A DNA stretch of 64,000 nt, taken from NCBI GenBank assembly GCA_035772735.1, contig JASDFA010000027.1:33400001-33464000 (forward strand), written 5' to 3'. A model generated the notes under the pieces. The model was not told where the DNA came from and made no database searches. It saw only the letters and a program-made list of their open reading frames with translations. Source of the DNA: Datura wrightii (lineage: Eukaryota; Streptophyta; Magnoliopsida; Solanales; Solanaceae). This document shows, piece after piece, positions 23,279-36,660 of the stretch; positions within the stretch are counted from its first letter, which is position 1, and each line of letters starts with the position of its first letter. Position numbers and translations under genes: made by a program.

Positions 23279-25089
23279 TTATATTAAAAGTGTAAAAGCC
23301 CTTAGAAATATTGATTAAACTTTTTGTCCTTCATTAAAAGGCATCGCAATAGATAGAATAGTCATTTATTATTTTTACACAATTATTATTTAAATTATTT
23401 TCATCACCTTATTTTGTCATATTAAGTTTTCTATTTATGAGATAAACTCTATTTGTAATGTAAACCTAAAAAATATAAAAATTTATATCAAATTTTTTTT
23501 CTTTTTGATAGTCACAAAATATTTCTATCTTATTTTATTATATTAGATTTTCCACTTGTAAATTGTTACATTACTCTATTTATAAACCTTTAAAAAATGA
23601 TTTAAAAAGAAAAATTCTCCACGAAAGTTTTGTTTTTTCCCTTTTAACTTGGAAATTATTTTTAGCTCTTTTCCGTTTCTTTTTTCTTTTTGATTTTTTA
23701 TTCCTTTTGCATACTAATGAATTTTATTTTATTTTGTTTGATATTTTTTTAATAATAATGTCCTAATATCTTTATATTTTTAAATTTTTTCATTTTTATA
23801 AAAAATTTATAATTACATAATTTAATTTATCAACTCTTCTGCATCAACACCTTTGATTCAATCTTCAATCTTGTATGTTTTCGTGTTAATCTCCTTTTTT
23901 TTTTGTCATGTTATGAATTTCTTTTTATTTTGTAGATTCTATGTTAGCTCATATTGTTCATATTCAAAATAATTTAACTAAGATTTGTCTCCTTTAGTTT
24001 TGTCTAATATTGATACTATGTTATTTTTTTTAAATTGTATCTTAATATTGATATTATATAATTTAAATTTTGTGTTACTTATAATTGACATTCTTAATCA
24101 ACTCATATATTCACAACTTTCACTTATTCAGGTAAAACAATCTCTTCATGTCATAAAATAATTTTTTTTTTAAAAAATTAGATTATTATAGTTATAACTC
24201 TTATGCACAATTTGTTTTAGATAATCTTGCAATAAAATCTGAAAAGAATATCATGAACGAAATTGTGCAAAATTTTGCTTCTTAAATCTTTTCTTATTTG
24301 AACTATATTCGAAGTCCTAATAGTCAAAATTTTAAAATCAATTACAATTTTGTTAATTTATATATCAATCCATTATTTATTAGACTATCTAATTATCCAT
24401 CACAATATTTCAACACAAAAAAAATTAAAGAGTGAATTTTATTACGTATTAATACGTGAATTCCTTCTTCTTTTTCTTTAAAAAAAATTGTATAATCTAA
24501 AAAAAACTTTATAAAAAACACAACATTCTATAAGTTATTTCAATTAATTGAGTACTCTTGTTATTCACTCTCTTTACTGAGAAAAAAATTATTGAAATCA
24601 TCTCATAAAGAGTAAAACGAAAAGTTTAAAATTAAGTTATTATTAAATATTTAAAGTACAAAGTCTCACAGCAAAATATCATTCACTTTTTTACTCTTTT
24701 AAAAATAGCGTTCACACTTGATAAAATACTCATTTAATTATTTTTCCAATATTTAAAATTTTAAATTAACTAAATATTAAATTCTTCCATATTTGAAATA
24801 CATAGAAAATATTAATATTTATATATACATATAATGCATGCTTTAAGTGCTCATATTAAAGTGAACGATTTTTTACCTTTCAACTAAACGCTATTTCGAT
24901 GACATTTTTATTTATTGAAATAAGGATTAGAACAAACTGAGAAAGAACTATAGATTGGATTAAATTCTTAAATATAATTATTTATCAATTTGAAATTCAT
25001 AATTTTCTTTCTAAATTTTTATATTGCTTTTTATAAATTTATTCTTTTTAATGTGAGGGATACGCGTGATGCGCGTACGTGTAGACTAG
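23279..25089 (+). mobile_element. Helitron-like element X2, directly abutting X1
   Basis: It starts TTATATTAAAAGTGTAAAAG immediately after the CTAG of X1. It ends with the hairpin TACGCG-TGATG-CGCGTA (about 25,061-25,077) and CTAG at 25,086-25,089, followed by T. It is a diverged sibling of X1 (compare 21,871-22,060 with 23,279-23,480), arranged head to tail. No protein-coding capacity is seen. Confidence 0.55.
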
Positions 25090-25152
25090 TAATAATAATA
25101 AATAAGAATAAATAAGAATAAGAATAAATATAAATAATAAATAAATAAATAA

Positions 25153-25206
<54 letters not shown>

Positions 25207-25418
25207 CATATTACTATATAAGTGGGAAGACAAAATGTGAAAAGTTAAAATACTAAAATAACCTCCAAATATTGAGAGACTAATATACCTTTCAAATAAT
25301 AAATAGGTGTACTCCTTCATCATCATCTAAATAATTCTTTGTGAAATATTTAATGGTCTAATAATATTTATTTTTATGCAATTTTAGCTTTTAATATATA
25401 TAATATTATAGGAATCAA
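25090..25418 (+). repeat. (AAT)n microsatellite and a repeated flank segment
   Basis: An AAT run lies at about 25,156-25,205. It is followed by TTACTATATAAGTGGGAAG and CCAAATATTGAGAGACTAATATAC, a segment repeated at 29,400-29,585 and 30,225-30,412. At 25,418 and 30,414 it directly precedes related Helitrons. It is non-coding. Confidence 0.6.
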
Positions 25419-28400
25419 TCTGTATATATTATAAAGTAAAGTAATAGAAAAGTGAGGTGGCACCTCTCATAGGCTAGAATTTTATTTATCTTTTTTTCTC
25501 ATTTTTTGGACCTTTTTCTCTTATATTTCTCTTAAAATATTTGCTGAAAATTTCATTTCATAACTCACACCTCTTTATTTTCATAACCTATATCTTTAAT
25601 AATCTCAATAACTCACAAACCTTTCATTTCATAACCTCCAAATATTTAATTTATAAATTTTATGATAATTTATAGTATTTTTTTTATGTATATCTATATA
25701 AATAAATTGTAAAGCAAAGATTATTCTCATATTCACATTGTTATAGTTTGTTGGTAGAATTTTTTTGAGATGAATATAATTTCATATCTATTAGAACATA
25801 TAGATAATATTGATAGAGAAGACACTAGGGTTTCTGCATCTGCACTACAATGGGGAAGGGAACAAGAAGTTTTAGGAAGAGGAGGAACAAGACACACACG
25901 CTATGTGTGAGATGCAATTGCCGCAGCTTCCATATCCAGAAGAGCAAGAAAATTTTGTGAAAACTTATTTCTGGCGTTTGATGTCCAGTCAAAATTAGAA
26001 GTACTTAAATTTTAGAAATGTCTTGTAGAAATTAACATTGTGATACAAATGGATTTTATCTTATAGTTTGCTTTTCAAAAAAATTAAAACGATAGTATTA
26101 ATGTGGAAGCTACTATCTATGTCGTATTTTAATATTTTTCTCTATTTTATTGTACCTAACTCCTCTTTTGTTCTATATAAACCCATTTTATATAATTTTT
26201 TGTTTGGTTGGTTGTAGAAATGAGACCTCTTATTTATCCTTACCAATATTTAGATCTTCTTTTCTTTAGTATAATGACAAAAAGTGTAGAAATGTGTGTG
26301 TTAATATCTTTTTTCGTAAAAGTTAAATTTCATATAATATCCCAACATAAGTTTAGAAGATGTAGTCGTTCAAAATTTATTTTTTGTGTATGCCATGCCT
26401 TAACATGAAACAACTTATCAATGAATTTTTAATTTTATTTATTTTTTATATACTTATTCTAAGACCATTTTTTGGGTTCAAATTTCTAACTATTTTCTCT
26501 CTCTTCCTTTTTAGTCGTCTTTTTCAACCATACAAGTCATAATTTTTATTTTAAAAGATGAACATATGTGAACGTGAAAAAGAAAGACAAAAAAAATAAA
26601 GAAGATAGTATATGACAAACACAATATGAAAAAATCAAAGTCCAACTATATACCAAAATGCTTTGTTAGTGTATAGTATATACAAACATGTTCATTAACT
26701 TTTATAGTACGCTCTTAACTTCGTATGCCCTCCAGCTAAAATTAAACTTGATTATGCTAACCGAAAATACTATTTTGTCATTGTATCAATATTTCATTCC
26801 AACTTAGAAATAAATTCAAGTTTAAAAATTTATTTTATAAGTAAAAAAGAATTTTTCTTTTAGATATACATTCAAATTGAAATCATTATTTGTATTAATT
26901 GTTGGCAGATGGTTTTTTTAAAGGAAGAGAAGAGACTTTTGAGTTTTTTTAAATCATAATTTTTTAAAACTCTTTTAATTATATTAAATATGAAATGTTA
27001 AGAAATTAAAAAGTTATTTCTTTAAACTTTTTTAATGTAGAGCTTAATTGGTCTTATTTTCAACAATCCCACAATTTTTATATCATAATAAAATAATAAT
27101 AAATATTAATCTTATAATTTTTATTGAAAAAAATTAATTTTTATTAATCTAACATTTACTTATGATTAATTAAGTTCAATAGATTCATTATAGCATGAAC
27201 GTCATATTTATTCTAACAGATATGTTAAAACTTTTTAAAGGTCAAGAAATATATTCATCTTTTTTTCTTTTTTGTTTTAGTTTTTTTTCATTTATCATAA
27301 AATTGTAAAACTCATCGACAACACTCACACCTTTTTATCCTCATAGCTCTGTATTTTTAATAATCCAAATAATGCTTATATCTTACTTTTTCATAACCCT
27401 TAAATATTAACGTATAAATTTATGATAGTTTATTGCGTTCCTCCATAAATATTTACATAAATTTACATGTAAGATAAGCACTATAAAAAATATTGTATTT
27501 TAGTGATACTTTTTGTGATGATTACTTTTTCTGTATTATTATTGTTATAAGGTCAATATATCTTACATCTCTGTCTAGGTAAATATTCAATTTTCTTTTA
27601 AGAACATAATTATCCAAGTCATATTCAATTCAATTGTGTAAAATGACTATCTTCAAGGCATAACTTATCAAATTCTCATATTAACTTACAAGTAATCACA
27701 GTAACATTTTGAATACTATCGCAAATAAGAAGATAACAATACACAAGAAATTTTGTGCAGTAAATGTTGACAAACTTTTCTGCCAATAAGTTTTTCTTTT
27801 CTTTAGATTTATGAGTAACATTTTATCAAAGATTATTTTAGTCACTTTTTCATGAAACTTTAATTTATTTAGTGAGACTTTTAATATATATATATACATA
27901 AGAATAATTAAAATTCAAAATGTTGAAATTATGGTTCGAACTAAGCCACTTAAATAATAGACCATTCCTTTTGCAACTATTAGTAATTCATCAATACATG
28001 AGTTTTAGCCTCAAATAATCGCTTTAATTTAATGATACATTTATTTTATTTTATTTTAATAATTAAGCACACATGGTCCTTTAAGTTTGTTAAATTGGAT
28101 ACTTCGAAGACAATTACTACAATATTCAGACTTAAAATTTATTTAATTATAATATCATGTGTTCTCTAAGTGAATAATTTTAAAAGCACAATTGATATTT
28201 TCTAAAATTTTAAAAATTGCACTTAAAAAAGTACATTACATCTTAATTAATGATATATATGTTGCAAGTAATCACTTGATTAGAACTATTTATATATTTT
28301 TAAAATAATTAAATATTTTAATATTAAACAAGGAATATTAAATTAGTCATTTAATATATAATAATTTTTTTAGTACATAGACTATAGTTGGTTTCTCTTA

Positions 28401-28730
28401 TAAGATTTTAAGATTTTTTGTTTAGATTTTTTATTGTTGCATGTCTGTAGTTACTTTTTCTTATTTTTATTTATTTTTTGTTTAAATAAATAAAAGAACA
28501 CTTTGATTTAATTTGATGTTTATTTTAACTTTTGAAAATTTATTTTGGCAAATACGTATGGATTAAAGTTATAAATTTATTTATTTAGATCATTTTTTGG
28601 AACAAAAACTAATAATAATATTAAATAACATAAAATATACTTTGTGATTATTTTAGTATTTGAATAATTGAAAAGATTTAAATTATAACTTTTAAAAAAA
28701 ATTTTAAGATCGCACGAACAAATTAACTAA
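25419..28730 (+). mobile_element. Non-autonomous Helitron H1 carrying an RPL37 fragment
   Basis: The 5' end is TCTGTATATATT preceded by A, with a small inverted repeat GAGGTG-G-CACCTC nearby (about 25,455). The 3' end is ...CGCACGAACAAATTAACTAA followed by T, matching CTRR with insertion between A and T. The whole 3.3 kb is closely similar to H2 (30,415-33,575), which supports the boundaries. There is no Rep/helicase gene. It contains the beginning of a ribosomal protein L37 gene. Confidence 0.65.
25850..25949 (+). pseudogene. RPL37: Ribosomal protein L37 (eL37), captured 5' coding fragment
   Basis: Translation from the ATG at 25,850 gives MGKGTRSFRKRRNKTHTLCV, then RCNCRSFHIQKS. This is the N-terminus of the small zinc-binding ribosomal protein eL37 of the large subunit (family MGKGT.SFGKRRNKTHTLC..C..RSFH.QKS). 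About 33 of some 95 residues remain. The first C-x2-C pair of the zinc site is present, and the second pair is absent because homology stops at the AAGAGCAAG near 25,949. The preceding CACTAGGGTTTCTGCATC resembles a ribosomal-protein 5' UTR. Substitutions G6R, G9R and GR-to-NC after C-x2-C suggest decay. It cannot encode a working protein. Confidence 0.85.
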
Positions 28731-29318
28731 TATATATATATATATATATATAAGAGACTTAGAGGCATGCCGATGTGGCATGCCTCTAAGGCCTCCATTC
28801 TCATTTTTCTTTTTTCTTATTTTTTTGAATTTTTTTCTATAGTAAAATTATTTTTATTTTATTTATTTAATTAATGTCATTTAATGTTATGTCATTAAAT
28901 AATCTCCACTAAATAAAATAATATATATATATATATATAAAAGAGACTTAGAGGCATGCTGATGTGGCATGCCTCTAAGGTCTCCATTCCTATTTTTCTT
29001 TTTTCTTGTTTTTGTAAAAAATTTCTAACTTCAAAGTTGTATTACCATTTTCACCCTCCACTAAAATAAATAAATAAATAAAATAAAAATAAATATAATA
29101 TATAAAAATCATCATCATATCATATTAACATATAAGTGGGAAGCCAAAAAGTGAAAAATTACATTACCATTTTGACCCTTCACTAAATTAAAATTTAATT
29201 AAACACATAATTAAATATTAATATTTTATCATATCATAACATAATTATATATTTATTACTATATAAGTGAGAAGCTAAAAAATAAAAATTTAAAATAGAT
29301 AAATAAATATAACAAATA

Positions 29319-29398
<80 letters not shown>

Positions 29399-30114
29399 GT
29401 GGGAAAACAAAAAGTGAAAAGTTAAAATACTTAAATAATCTCCAAATATTGAGAGACTAATATACCCTTCAAATAATAAATAGGTTTACTCCATCATCAT
29501 CATCTAAATAATTCTTTGTGAAATATTTATTGGTTTAATAATATTTATTTTTATGCAATTTTAGCTTTTGGTATATATAATATTATAGAAATCAATCAAT
29601 CAATATATGTATATAAAGCAGACTTGAAGGCATGTTGATAAGACATGCTTCCAAGGCCTCCATTCCTTTTTTTTTTTGTTAATTTTTCTTCTGTTTTAAA
29701 ATTATTTTTATTTCATTTATTTAATTAATGTCATTTAATGTTATGTCATTAAACAAGCTCAACTACATAAAATAAATAAATAACAATAAAAATAAATTAA
29801 ATTAAAATATAATAAAAGTGAAAAATTCCTAACTTCAAAGTTGCATTACCATTTTAACCCTTATCTAAACAAAAAAAATAAAAATAAATATATTATATAA
29901 AAATCATCATCATATCATATTATTATATAAGTGGGAAGCCAAAAAGTGAAAAGTTAGATTACAATTTTTCCCCTTCACTAAATTAAAATTTAATTAAACT
30001 CATAATTAAATATTAATATTTTATCATATCATATCATAATTATATATTTTATTTCTATTTAAATGAGAAGTCAAAAAGTAAAAAGTTCAAATAAATAAAT
30101 AAATAAAACTAATA

Positions 30115-30153
<39 letters not shown>

Positions 30154-30414
30154 TAAGAATAAGAATAAATGTAAATAATAAATAATAATAAATAAATAAA
30201 TAACTAAATAATAATAAAAATAATATTACTATATAAGTGAATAGACAAAAAGTGAAAAGTTAAAATACTAAAATAACCTTCAAATATTGAGAGACTAATA
30301 TACCCTTCAAATAATAAATAGGTTTACTCCTTCATCATCATCTAATAATTCTTTGTGAAATATTTATTTTTATGCAATTTTAGTTTTTAGTATATATAAT
30401 ATTATAGGAATCAA
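28731..30414 (+). repeat. Cluster of repeat family S copies 2-4 with long AAT microsatellites
   Basis: Three starts of the same family lie at about 28,752, 28,941 and 29,618, each after a TA-rich run and each with the GGCATGCCTCTAAGGCCTCC-type start. Copy 2 is cut short after about 170 bp by copy 3, which suggests nested insertion at TA targets. AAT runs lie at 29,313-29,398 and 30,116-30,145. The cluster ends with the flank segment that precedes Helitron H2. No gene is seen. Confidence 0.6.
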
Positions 30415-33400
30415 TCTATATATATATTATAAAGTAAAGTAATAGAAAAGTGAGGTGGCACATCTTATAGGCTAGGTTTGTATTTTTTTTTCTCATTTTT
30501 TGACCTTTTTCTCTTATATTTCTCTTAAAATATTTGCTTAAAATTTCATTTCATAACTCACACCTCTTTATTTTCATAACCTATATCTTTAATAATCTCA
30601 ATAACTCACAAAACCTTTCATTTCATAACCCCAAATATTTAATTTGTAAATTTGATGATAATTTATAGTGTTTTCTCCATGTATATCTATATAATAAATT
30701 GTAAAACGAAGATTATTCTCATATTCACATTGTTATAGTTTGTTGGTAGAATTTTTTTGAGATGAATATAATTTCATATCTATTAGAACATATAGATAAT
30801 ATTGATAGAGAAGACACTAGGGTTTCTGCATCTGCACTACAATGGGGAAGGGAACAAGAAGTTTTAGGAAGAGGAGGAACAAGACACACACGCTATGTGT
30901 GAGATGCAATTGCCGCAACTTTCATATCCAGAAGAGCAAGAAAATTTTGTGAAAACTTATTTCTGGCGTTTGATGTCCAGTCAAAATTGAAGTACTTAAA
31001 TTTTAGAAATGTCTTGTAGAAATTAACATTGTGATACAAATAAATTTTGTTTTATAGTCTGCTTTTCAAAAAATTAAAACGATAGTATTAATGTGGAAGC
31101 TACTATCTATGTCGTATTTTAATATTTTTCTCTATTCTATTGTATCTAACTCCGCTTTTGTTCTTTATAACCCCATTTTATATAATTTTTTGATTGGTTG
31201 GTTGTAGAAATGAGACCTCTTACTTATCCTTATCAATATTTAGATATTCTTTTCTTTAGTATAATGACAAAAAGTGTAGAAATGTATGTGTTAATATCTT
31301 TTTTCGTATAAGTTAAATTTCATATAATATTCCAACATAAGCTTAGAAGATGTAGTCGTTCAAAATTTATTTTTTGTGTATGTCATGCCTTAACATGAAA
31401 CAACTTATGAATGAGTTTTTAATTTTATTAATTTTTTATATGCTTATTCGGAGACCATTTTTTTGGTTCAAATTTCTAACTATTTTCTCTCTCTTTTTTT
31501 TTAGTTGTCTTTTTCAACCATACAAGTTATAATTTTTATTTTAAAAAATGAACATATGTGAACGTGAAAAAGAAAGACAAAAAAGATGAAGAAGATAGTA
31601 TATGACAAACACAATATGAAAAAATCAAAGTTCAACTACATATCAAAATGCTTGTTAATATATAGTATATACAAACATATTTATCAACTTTTATAGTACG
31701 CTCTCAACTTCATATGCCCTCCACCTAAAATTAAACTTGATTATGCTAATCGAAAAATACTATTTTTGTCATTGTATTAATGTTTCATTCCAACTTAGAA
31801 ATAAATTCAAGTTTGAAAATTTATTTTATAAGTATCTCATCCTCAAGCTTAAAAGTCGTTGGACAGATGATACCATCGACGATTGATTAAGCTTAATTGT
31901 AACTTTTTATATCATAATAAAATAATGATAGAATATTAATCTTATAATTTTTATTAAATAAAATGAGTTTTTATTAATCTAACATTTATTCATGATTAAT
32001 TAAGTTCAACAGATTTTTTATAGCAAGAATGTCATATTTATTTTAACAGATGAGTTAATACTTTTAAAGTTCAAGAAATATATTCATCTTTTTTTTTCTT
32101 TTTTGCTTTAGTTTTTTTCATTTATCATAAAACTTAAAAACTCATCTACAAAACTCACACCTTTTTATCCTCATAAGTCTATATTTTTAATAATCCGAAT
32201 GATATTTATATCTTACTCTTTCATAACCCTTAAATATTAATATATAAATTTATGATAGTTTATTGCGTTCCTCCATAAATATTTACATAAATTTATATGT
32301 AAGATAAGCACTGTAAGAAATGTCGTATTTTAGTGATACTTTTTGTGATGATTACTTTTCTATATTATTATTTTTATAAGGTCAATATATCTTACATCTC
32401 TGTCTAGGTAAATATTCAATTTTCTTTTAAGAACATAATTATCAAAGTCATATTCAATTTAATTGTGTAAAATGACTATCTTCAAGGCATAACTTATCAA
32501 ATTTTCATATTAACTGACAAGTAATCACAATAACATTTCGAATACTACCGCAAATAAAAAGATAACAATACACAAGAAATTTTATGCAGTAGAATGTTGA
32601 CAAACTTTTTTGCCAATAATTTTTTCTTTTCTTTAGATTTATGAGTAGCATTTTGTCAAGATTATTTTAATCACTTTGCAATGAAATTTTAATTTATTTA
32701 GTGAGACTTTGAATATATATATATATATTAAAGAATAAACAAAATTCAAAATGTTGAAATTATGGTTCGAACTAAACCATTTAAATAATGGACTATTCCC
32801 TTTGAAACTGTTAGTAATTAATTAATACATGAGTTTTAGCCTCAAATAATCTCTTTAATTTAAGGATACATTTATTTTTTATTTTTGTTTTAATATTTAA
32901 GCACACATGATCCTTTAAATTTGTTAAATTGGATACTTCTAACACAATTACTACAATATTCAGACTTAAAATTTATTTAATTATAATATCATGTGTTCTC
33001 TAAGTGAATGATTCTAAAAGCACAATTGATATTTTCTAAAAATTTTAAAAATTGCACTTTTGAAAAGTGCATTATATCTTAATTAATGATATATTTATGT
33101 TGCAAATAATCATTTGGTTAGAACTATTTATATATTTTTAAAATAATGAAATATTTTAATATTAAACGAGGAATATTAAATTAGTCATTTAATATATAAT
33201 AATTTTTTTATTACATAGACTATAGTTGGTTTCTCTTATAAGATTTTAAGATTTTTTGTTTAGATTTTTTGTTGTTGTGTCTCTGTAGTTATTTTTTCTT
33301 ATTTTTATTTATTTTTTGTTTAAATAAATAAAAGAACACTTTGATTTAATTTGATGTCTATTTTAACTTTTAAAAATTTATTTTGGCAAATACATATGGA

Positions 33401-33575
33401 TTAAAGTTATAAATTTATTTATTTAGATTATTTTTTGGAAGAAAAACTAATAATAATATTAAATAGCACAAAATATACTTTGTGATTATTTTAGTATTTT
33501 AATAATTGAAAAGATTTAAATTATAACTTTAAAAAAGTTTTTTAAGATCACGCGAAGCGCGAATAAGTTAACTAG
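30415..33575 (+). mobile_element. Non-autonomous Helitron H2 carrying an RPL37 fragment
   Basis: The 5' end TCTATATATATATTATAAAG follows A. The 3' end has a CGCG-AAG-CGCG hairpin (about 33,550-33,561) and CTAG at 33,572-33,575. It is colinear with H1 over its whole length, with many small differences, and both lack any transposition gene. Because the upstream 200 bp also match those of H1, the pair may result from segmental duplication rather than two independent transpositions. Confidence 0.65.
30842..30940 (+). pseudogene. RPL37: Ribosomal protein L37 (eL37), second captured fragment
   Basis: This is the same fragment as in H1, with the ATG at 30,842, preceded by the same CACTAGGGTTTCTGCATC leader. 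It differs by a serine-to-asparagine-type change near CNCR(N)FHIQKS. The first zinc Cys pair is retained and the remaining two thirds of the protein are missing. Shared odd residues with the H1 copy show one capture event followed by duplication. Confidence 0.85.
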
Positions 33576-33864
33576 CAAATTTAAAAGGAGACTTGGAAGG
33601 ATGCTTACGTGGCATACCTCTAAGGCCTCCATTCTTATTTTTCTTTTTCCTTATTTTTTCTTATTTTTTTTCTATTTTTAAATTATTTTTTATTTTATTT
33701 ATTTAACTAATGTCATTTAATGTTATGTCATTAAACAAACTCCACTAAATAAAATAAATAAATAATAAAAAAAATAAATTAAATTAAAATATAATAAAAG
33801 TGAAAAATACTAACTTCAAAGTGCATTACCATTTTAACCATCTACTAGATAAAATAAAAATAAA
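33576..33864 (+). repeat. Repeat family S, copy 5
   Basis: AAAGGAGACTTGGAAGGATG...GGCATACCTCTAAGGCCTCC is followed by TTAATGTCATTTAATGTTATG and the CTAACTTCAAAG block, as in copies 1 and 4. It is truncated where the next Helitron-like start occurs. It is non-coding. Confidence 0.55.
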
Positions 33865-36660
33865 TCTATATACATATATAAAGGAAAGATATTGATTTGC
33901 TTATGTGGCATACTTCTAAGGCCTTCATTTGTATTTATCTTTTTTCCTTTTTTTGAATACTTTTTTCTATTTTAAATAAAGTTTTTTCTGTCCATCTAAT
34001 GATGTGATAAATTACTCAAGTTATTGCCATTTTTTTCTCTTTTCCTATTTTTTTTAAATATTTATGTGATAAGTTAAGAATCCCAACAGTTATCTTATTC
34101 TTTTGAAAGTTATGTATACAAAGTTGATGCAATTTTAAAAAATATATACACCACGTGAGCTTAAAAAATAAATTATTACTAGTACCCATTGTGCTGGGTC
34201 TTCTTTTACATAAATGATCTCATATATGGCCTTGTAACAATGACATATCTCAAGGTAATCACTGCTATCAAAGTAATATTATACTCAAATCTCTTTTTAT
34301 TTTATTTTATTTATAATGAGTTTTGTAAGTTGATGTAGATTTCAAAAATATTCACACCATGAGCCTAAATAAAAATTAAAATTATGAGAATATTATAAAT
34401 TCAGATTTGAATCCCAATAGTTACTCAATTTTTAACAGTTATCTCATTTATTCATAAATAATTATACCTTAAATATCTTATGTAACCGATATATCATTAA
34501 TCCTCCAGACTCAAATACATTCTCTATTAACTCTACTGAGTTATGACCTTTCATCTCTTCTTTCCATAACACAGATCTTTTTCCCCTCTCTGTTTTCTTA
34601 GTTTTTGGTGTTTCTTTATTCCTTTTGTGTTTATTGTAATTTCTCATATCTTATTGTATGATTGCCATGTATGCTGTCCTCGAGGACGTGTACAAGAAGG
34701 TCTTTGCCGATTCCTATCAACATGGTGCATCTCTTAGTAGAGAGGCATGAAAAGTGGAGACTTTGACCATAGAGATCAATTGATAGACATTTTTCTTGAG
34801 GAAGAGAATCCAGGATGAACGCTTTTTTCATTCGCTATGCGCTGACTGGATGCGTACTCGCGTGATCAATCGATGGACGGGGGAATTGCGTGAATGATGA
34901 GACTGGCCTAACCTAAAGTCAAGGCTCTTCCCTCTCTTAGATTTTAGATTTATTATTTTTTGCAGGTTGATCGGCCTGTGTATTAGCTGGATTTTAGTTA
35001 TGACCTTTCCCTTTTCTTCTCATAACATGAATACTTTCTCCCTCTTTGTTTTTTTTTTAAAATTTTTGGTGTTTCTTTATTCCTTTTACGTTTATAATAA
35101 TTTTTCATATCTTATTGATTTTAGATTTGTTACTTTTTGCAGGTTGATCGACCTATGTATTTGTTGGATTTGAGTTTTTAAAAAATATTATTAATTTTTA
35201 TGTACCAATATTTAACAGTAATAACACCGGATTAATTATTTATGTGAAAGATTATTTTCTAGATAGATGGAGTCGCTTCAAGTTTCGATTACCCACTCCT
35301 ACGAAGGACTTTATTTTTTTGACATATCAAAGTTCATACCATGACCTCTTTACAAGCTCTCTAAATTTATGTAGAACTTGAATGATTGATACTATTCAAG
35401 AGGAGAAGGAGATGAAAGTCGGGGATTCTACCGCGAACAATCTTTCAATGGCAACAGAAGGATGGGAAATGAAATTAATTGAGTTTGATCTATATTTTTA
35501 GTTGGAAAATAAATAAGTTTGATGGATTGAGGTGCTTTTTATCTTTATATCTTCATCTTTTTTTCTTTTTGAAACAAATAAAAATAATGACCACAAATCT
35601 TTTAGGCAGTAAAGTATGGTGTTTATGTAGTTATATTATTTTCTTTTATATTTTTTCTTCTCATATTACTCAATTTCAAGAAGTTCACCTTTGGCTGATA
35701 TGTTTTCTTTTAAGGCGAGTACGATTGTTATTGGTTATTATGTGATACATATTCCTATGACCAAAAAAAAAGTTAAAGTCTGCTTTTTATATTATAGATG
35801 ACCTATACCAATTTCACATTTTAATTGCTCAAATTTTCAAGTTTTATATAAAAAATGTAGCTTGCAAAACTAACCATTTTTAAAAGTTTAAATTAAATAT
35901 ACTTTTTATAATAATATCTTTTTCGTTGCTCTATAATCCCCTATTTTTGTAGGGTCATATTTTCATTATTTACTATCTTTTAGCATTTTATAGGCTTATA
36001 CTATACTTTTCATTATCCACTTCTTTATTTTTCGTTTATATATTTTTTTAATCAATTTTAGCTGTAATTCAATTGACTTACATAGTTGTCTTACTTTTGC
36101 TAGGAATACATGGGTACACTTACTTAGTATGATCCTTTCTGAACCTTTATTTGCGTGATCTTCTCTTATTTTTTTCAATAGTCTTTGCCATTTTGTTTGT
36201 CTATTAAAGCGTAAGAGTTAAAAGATTAGATATAACTTCGGTCTTCTTTATAGAAAATTAAGTAACTTTACTATTTATATTTTTTAATTGCTATAAGAAA
36301 GTTTTACTTTTGGAATGAATATTTGTAATGCAATATGAAAATGATTACTAGAGAGTCATTATCAAGTAAAATAGATTAGACATAAATTCGAAGTTCATAT
36401 ATATAACATCTTTAGAAGTTTTTGTCGTATATGCTATTTTAAAATCATACTCTACAAATTGTATTTTTTTGATTAGATTGTATAATTGATTATCAATCAA
36501 TTTTTATCATCAACAGAAAAAATTATCATTACTTATCACTCTTTGTACGTAATAGAAAATCTTATGAAAAATAAGAATTCTTCACTTTATAAAAAATACT
36601 CCACTATTTAATAATATATTTTTCTTTGTAATCGCGCGAATCACGAATCATATTCACTAA
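33865..36660 (+). mobile_element. Helitron-like element H6, with unidentified exon-like content
   Basis: The 5' end TCTATATACATATATAAAGG follows A and has a GGCATACTTCTAAGGCC start. The 3' end ATCGCGCGAATCACGAATCATATTCACTAA at 36,631-36,660 (CTAA, then T) fits CTRR. The less AT-rich stretches at 34,540-34,920 and 35,250-35,470 look like captured gene pieces, but I cannot identify them from either strand. The palindrome's left limit (36,251) falls inside this element, so only its last 410 bp are repeated at 59,048-59,457. Confidence 0.5.

Noticed and set aside
25048..25326. 92-codon minus-strand frame rich in Ile
   Set aside because: It is a translation of the (AAT)n microsatellite.
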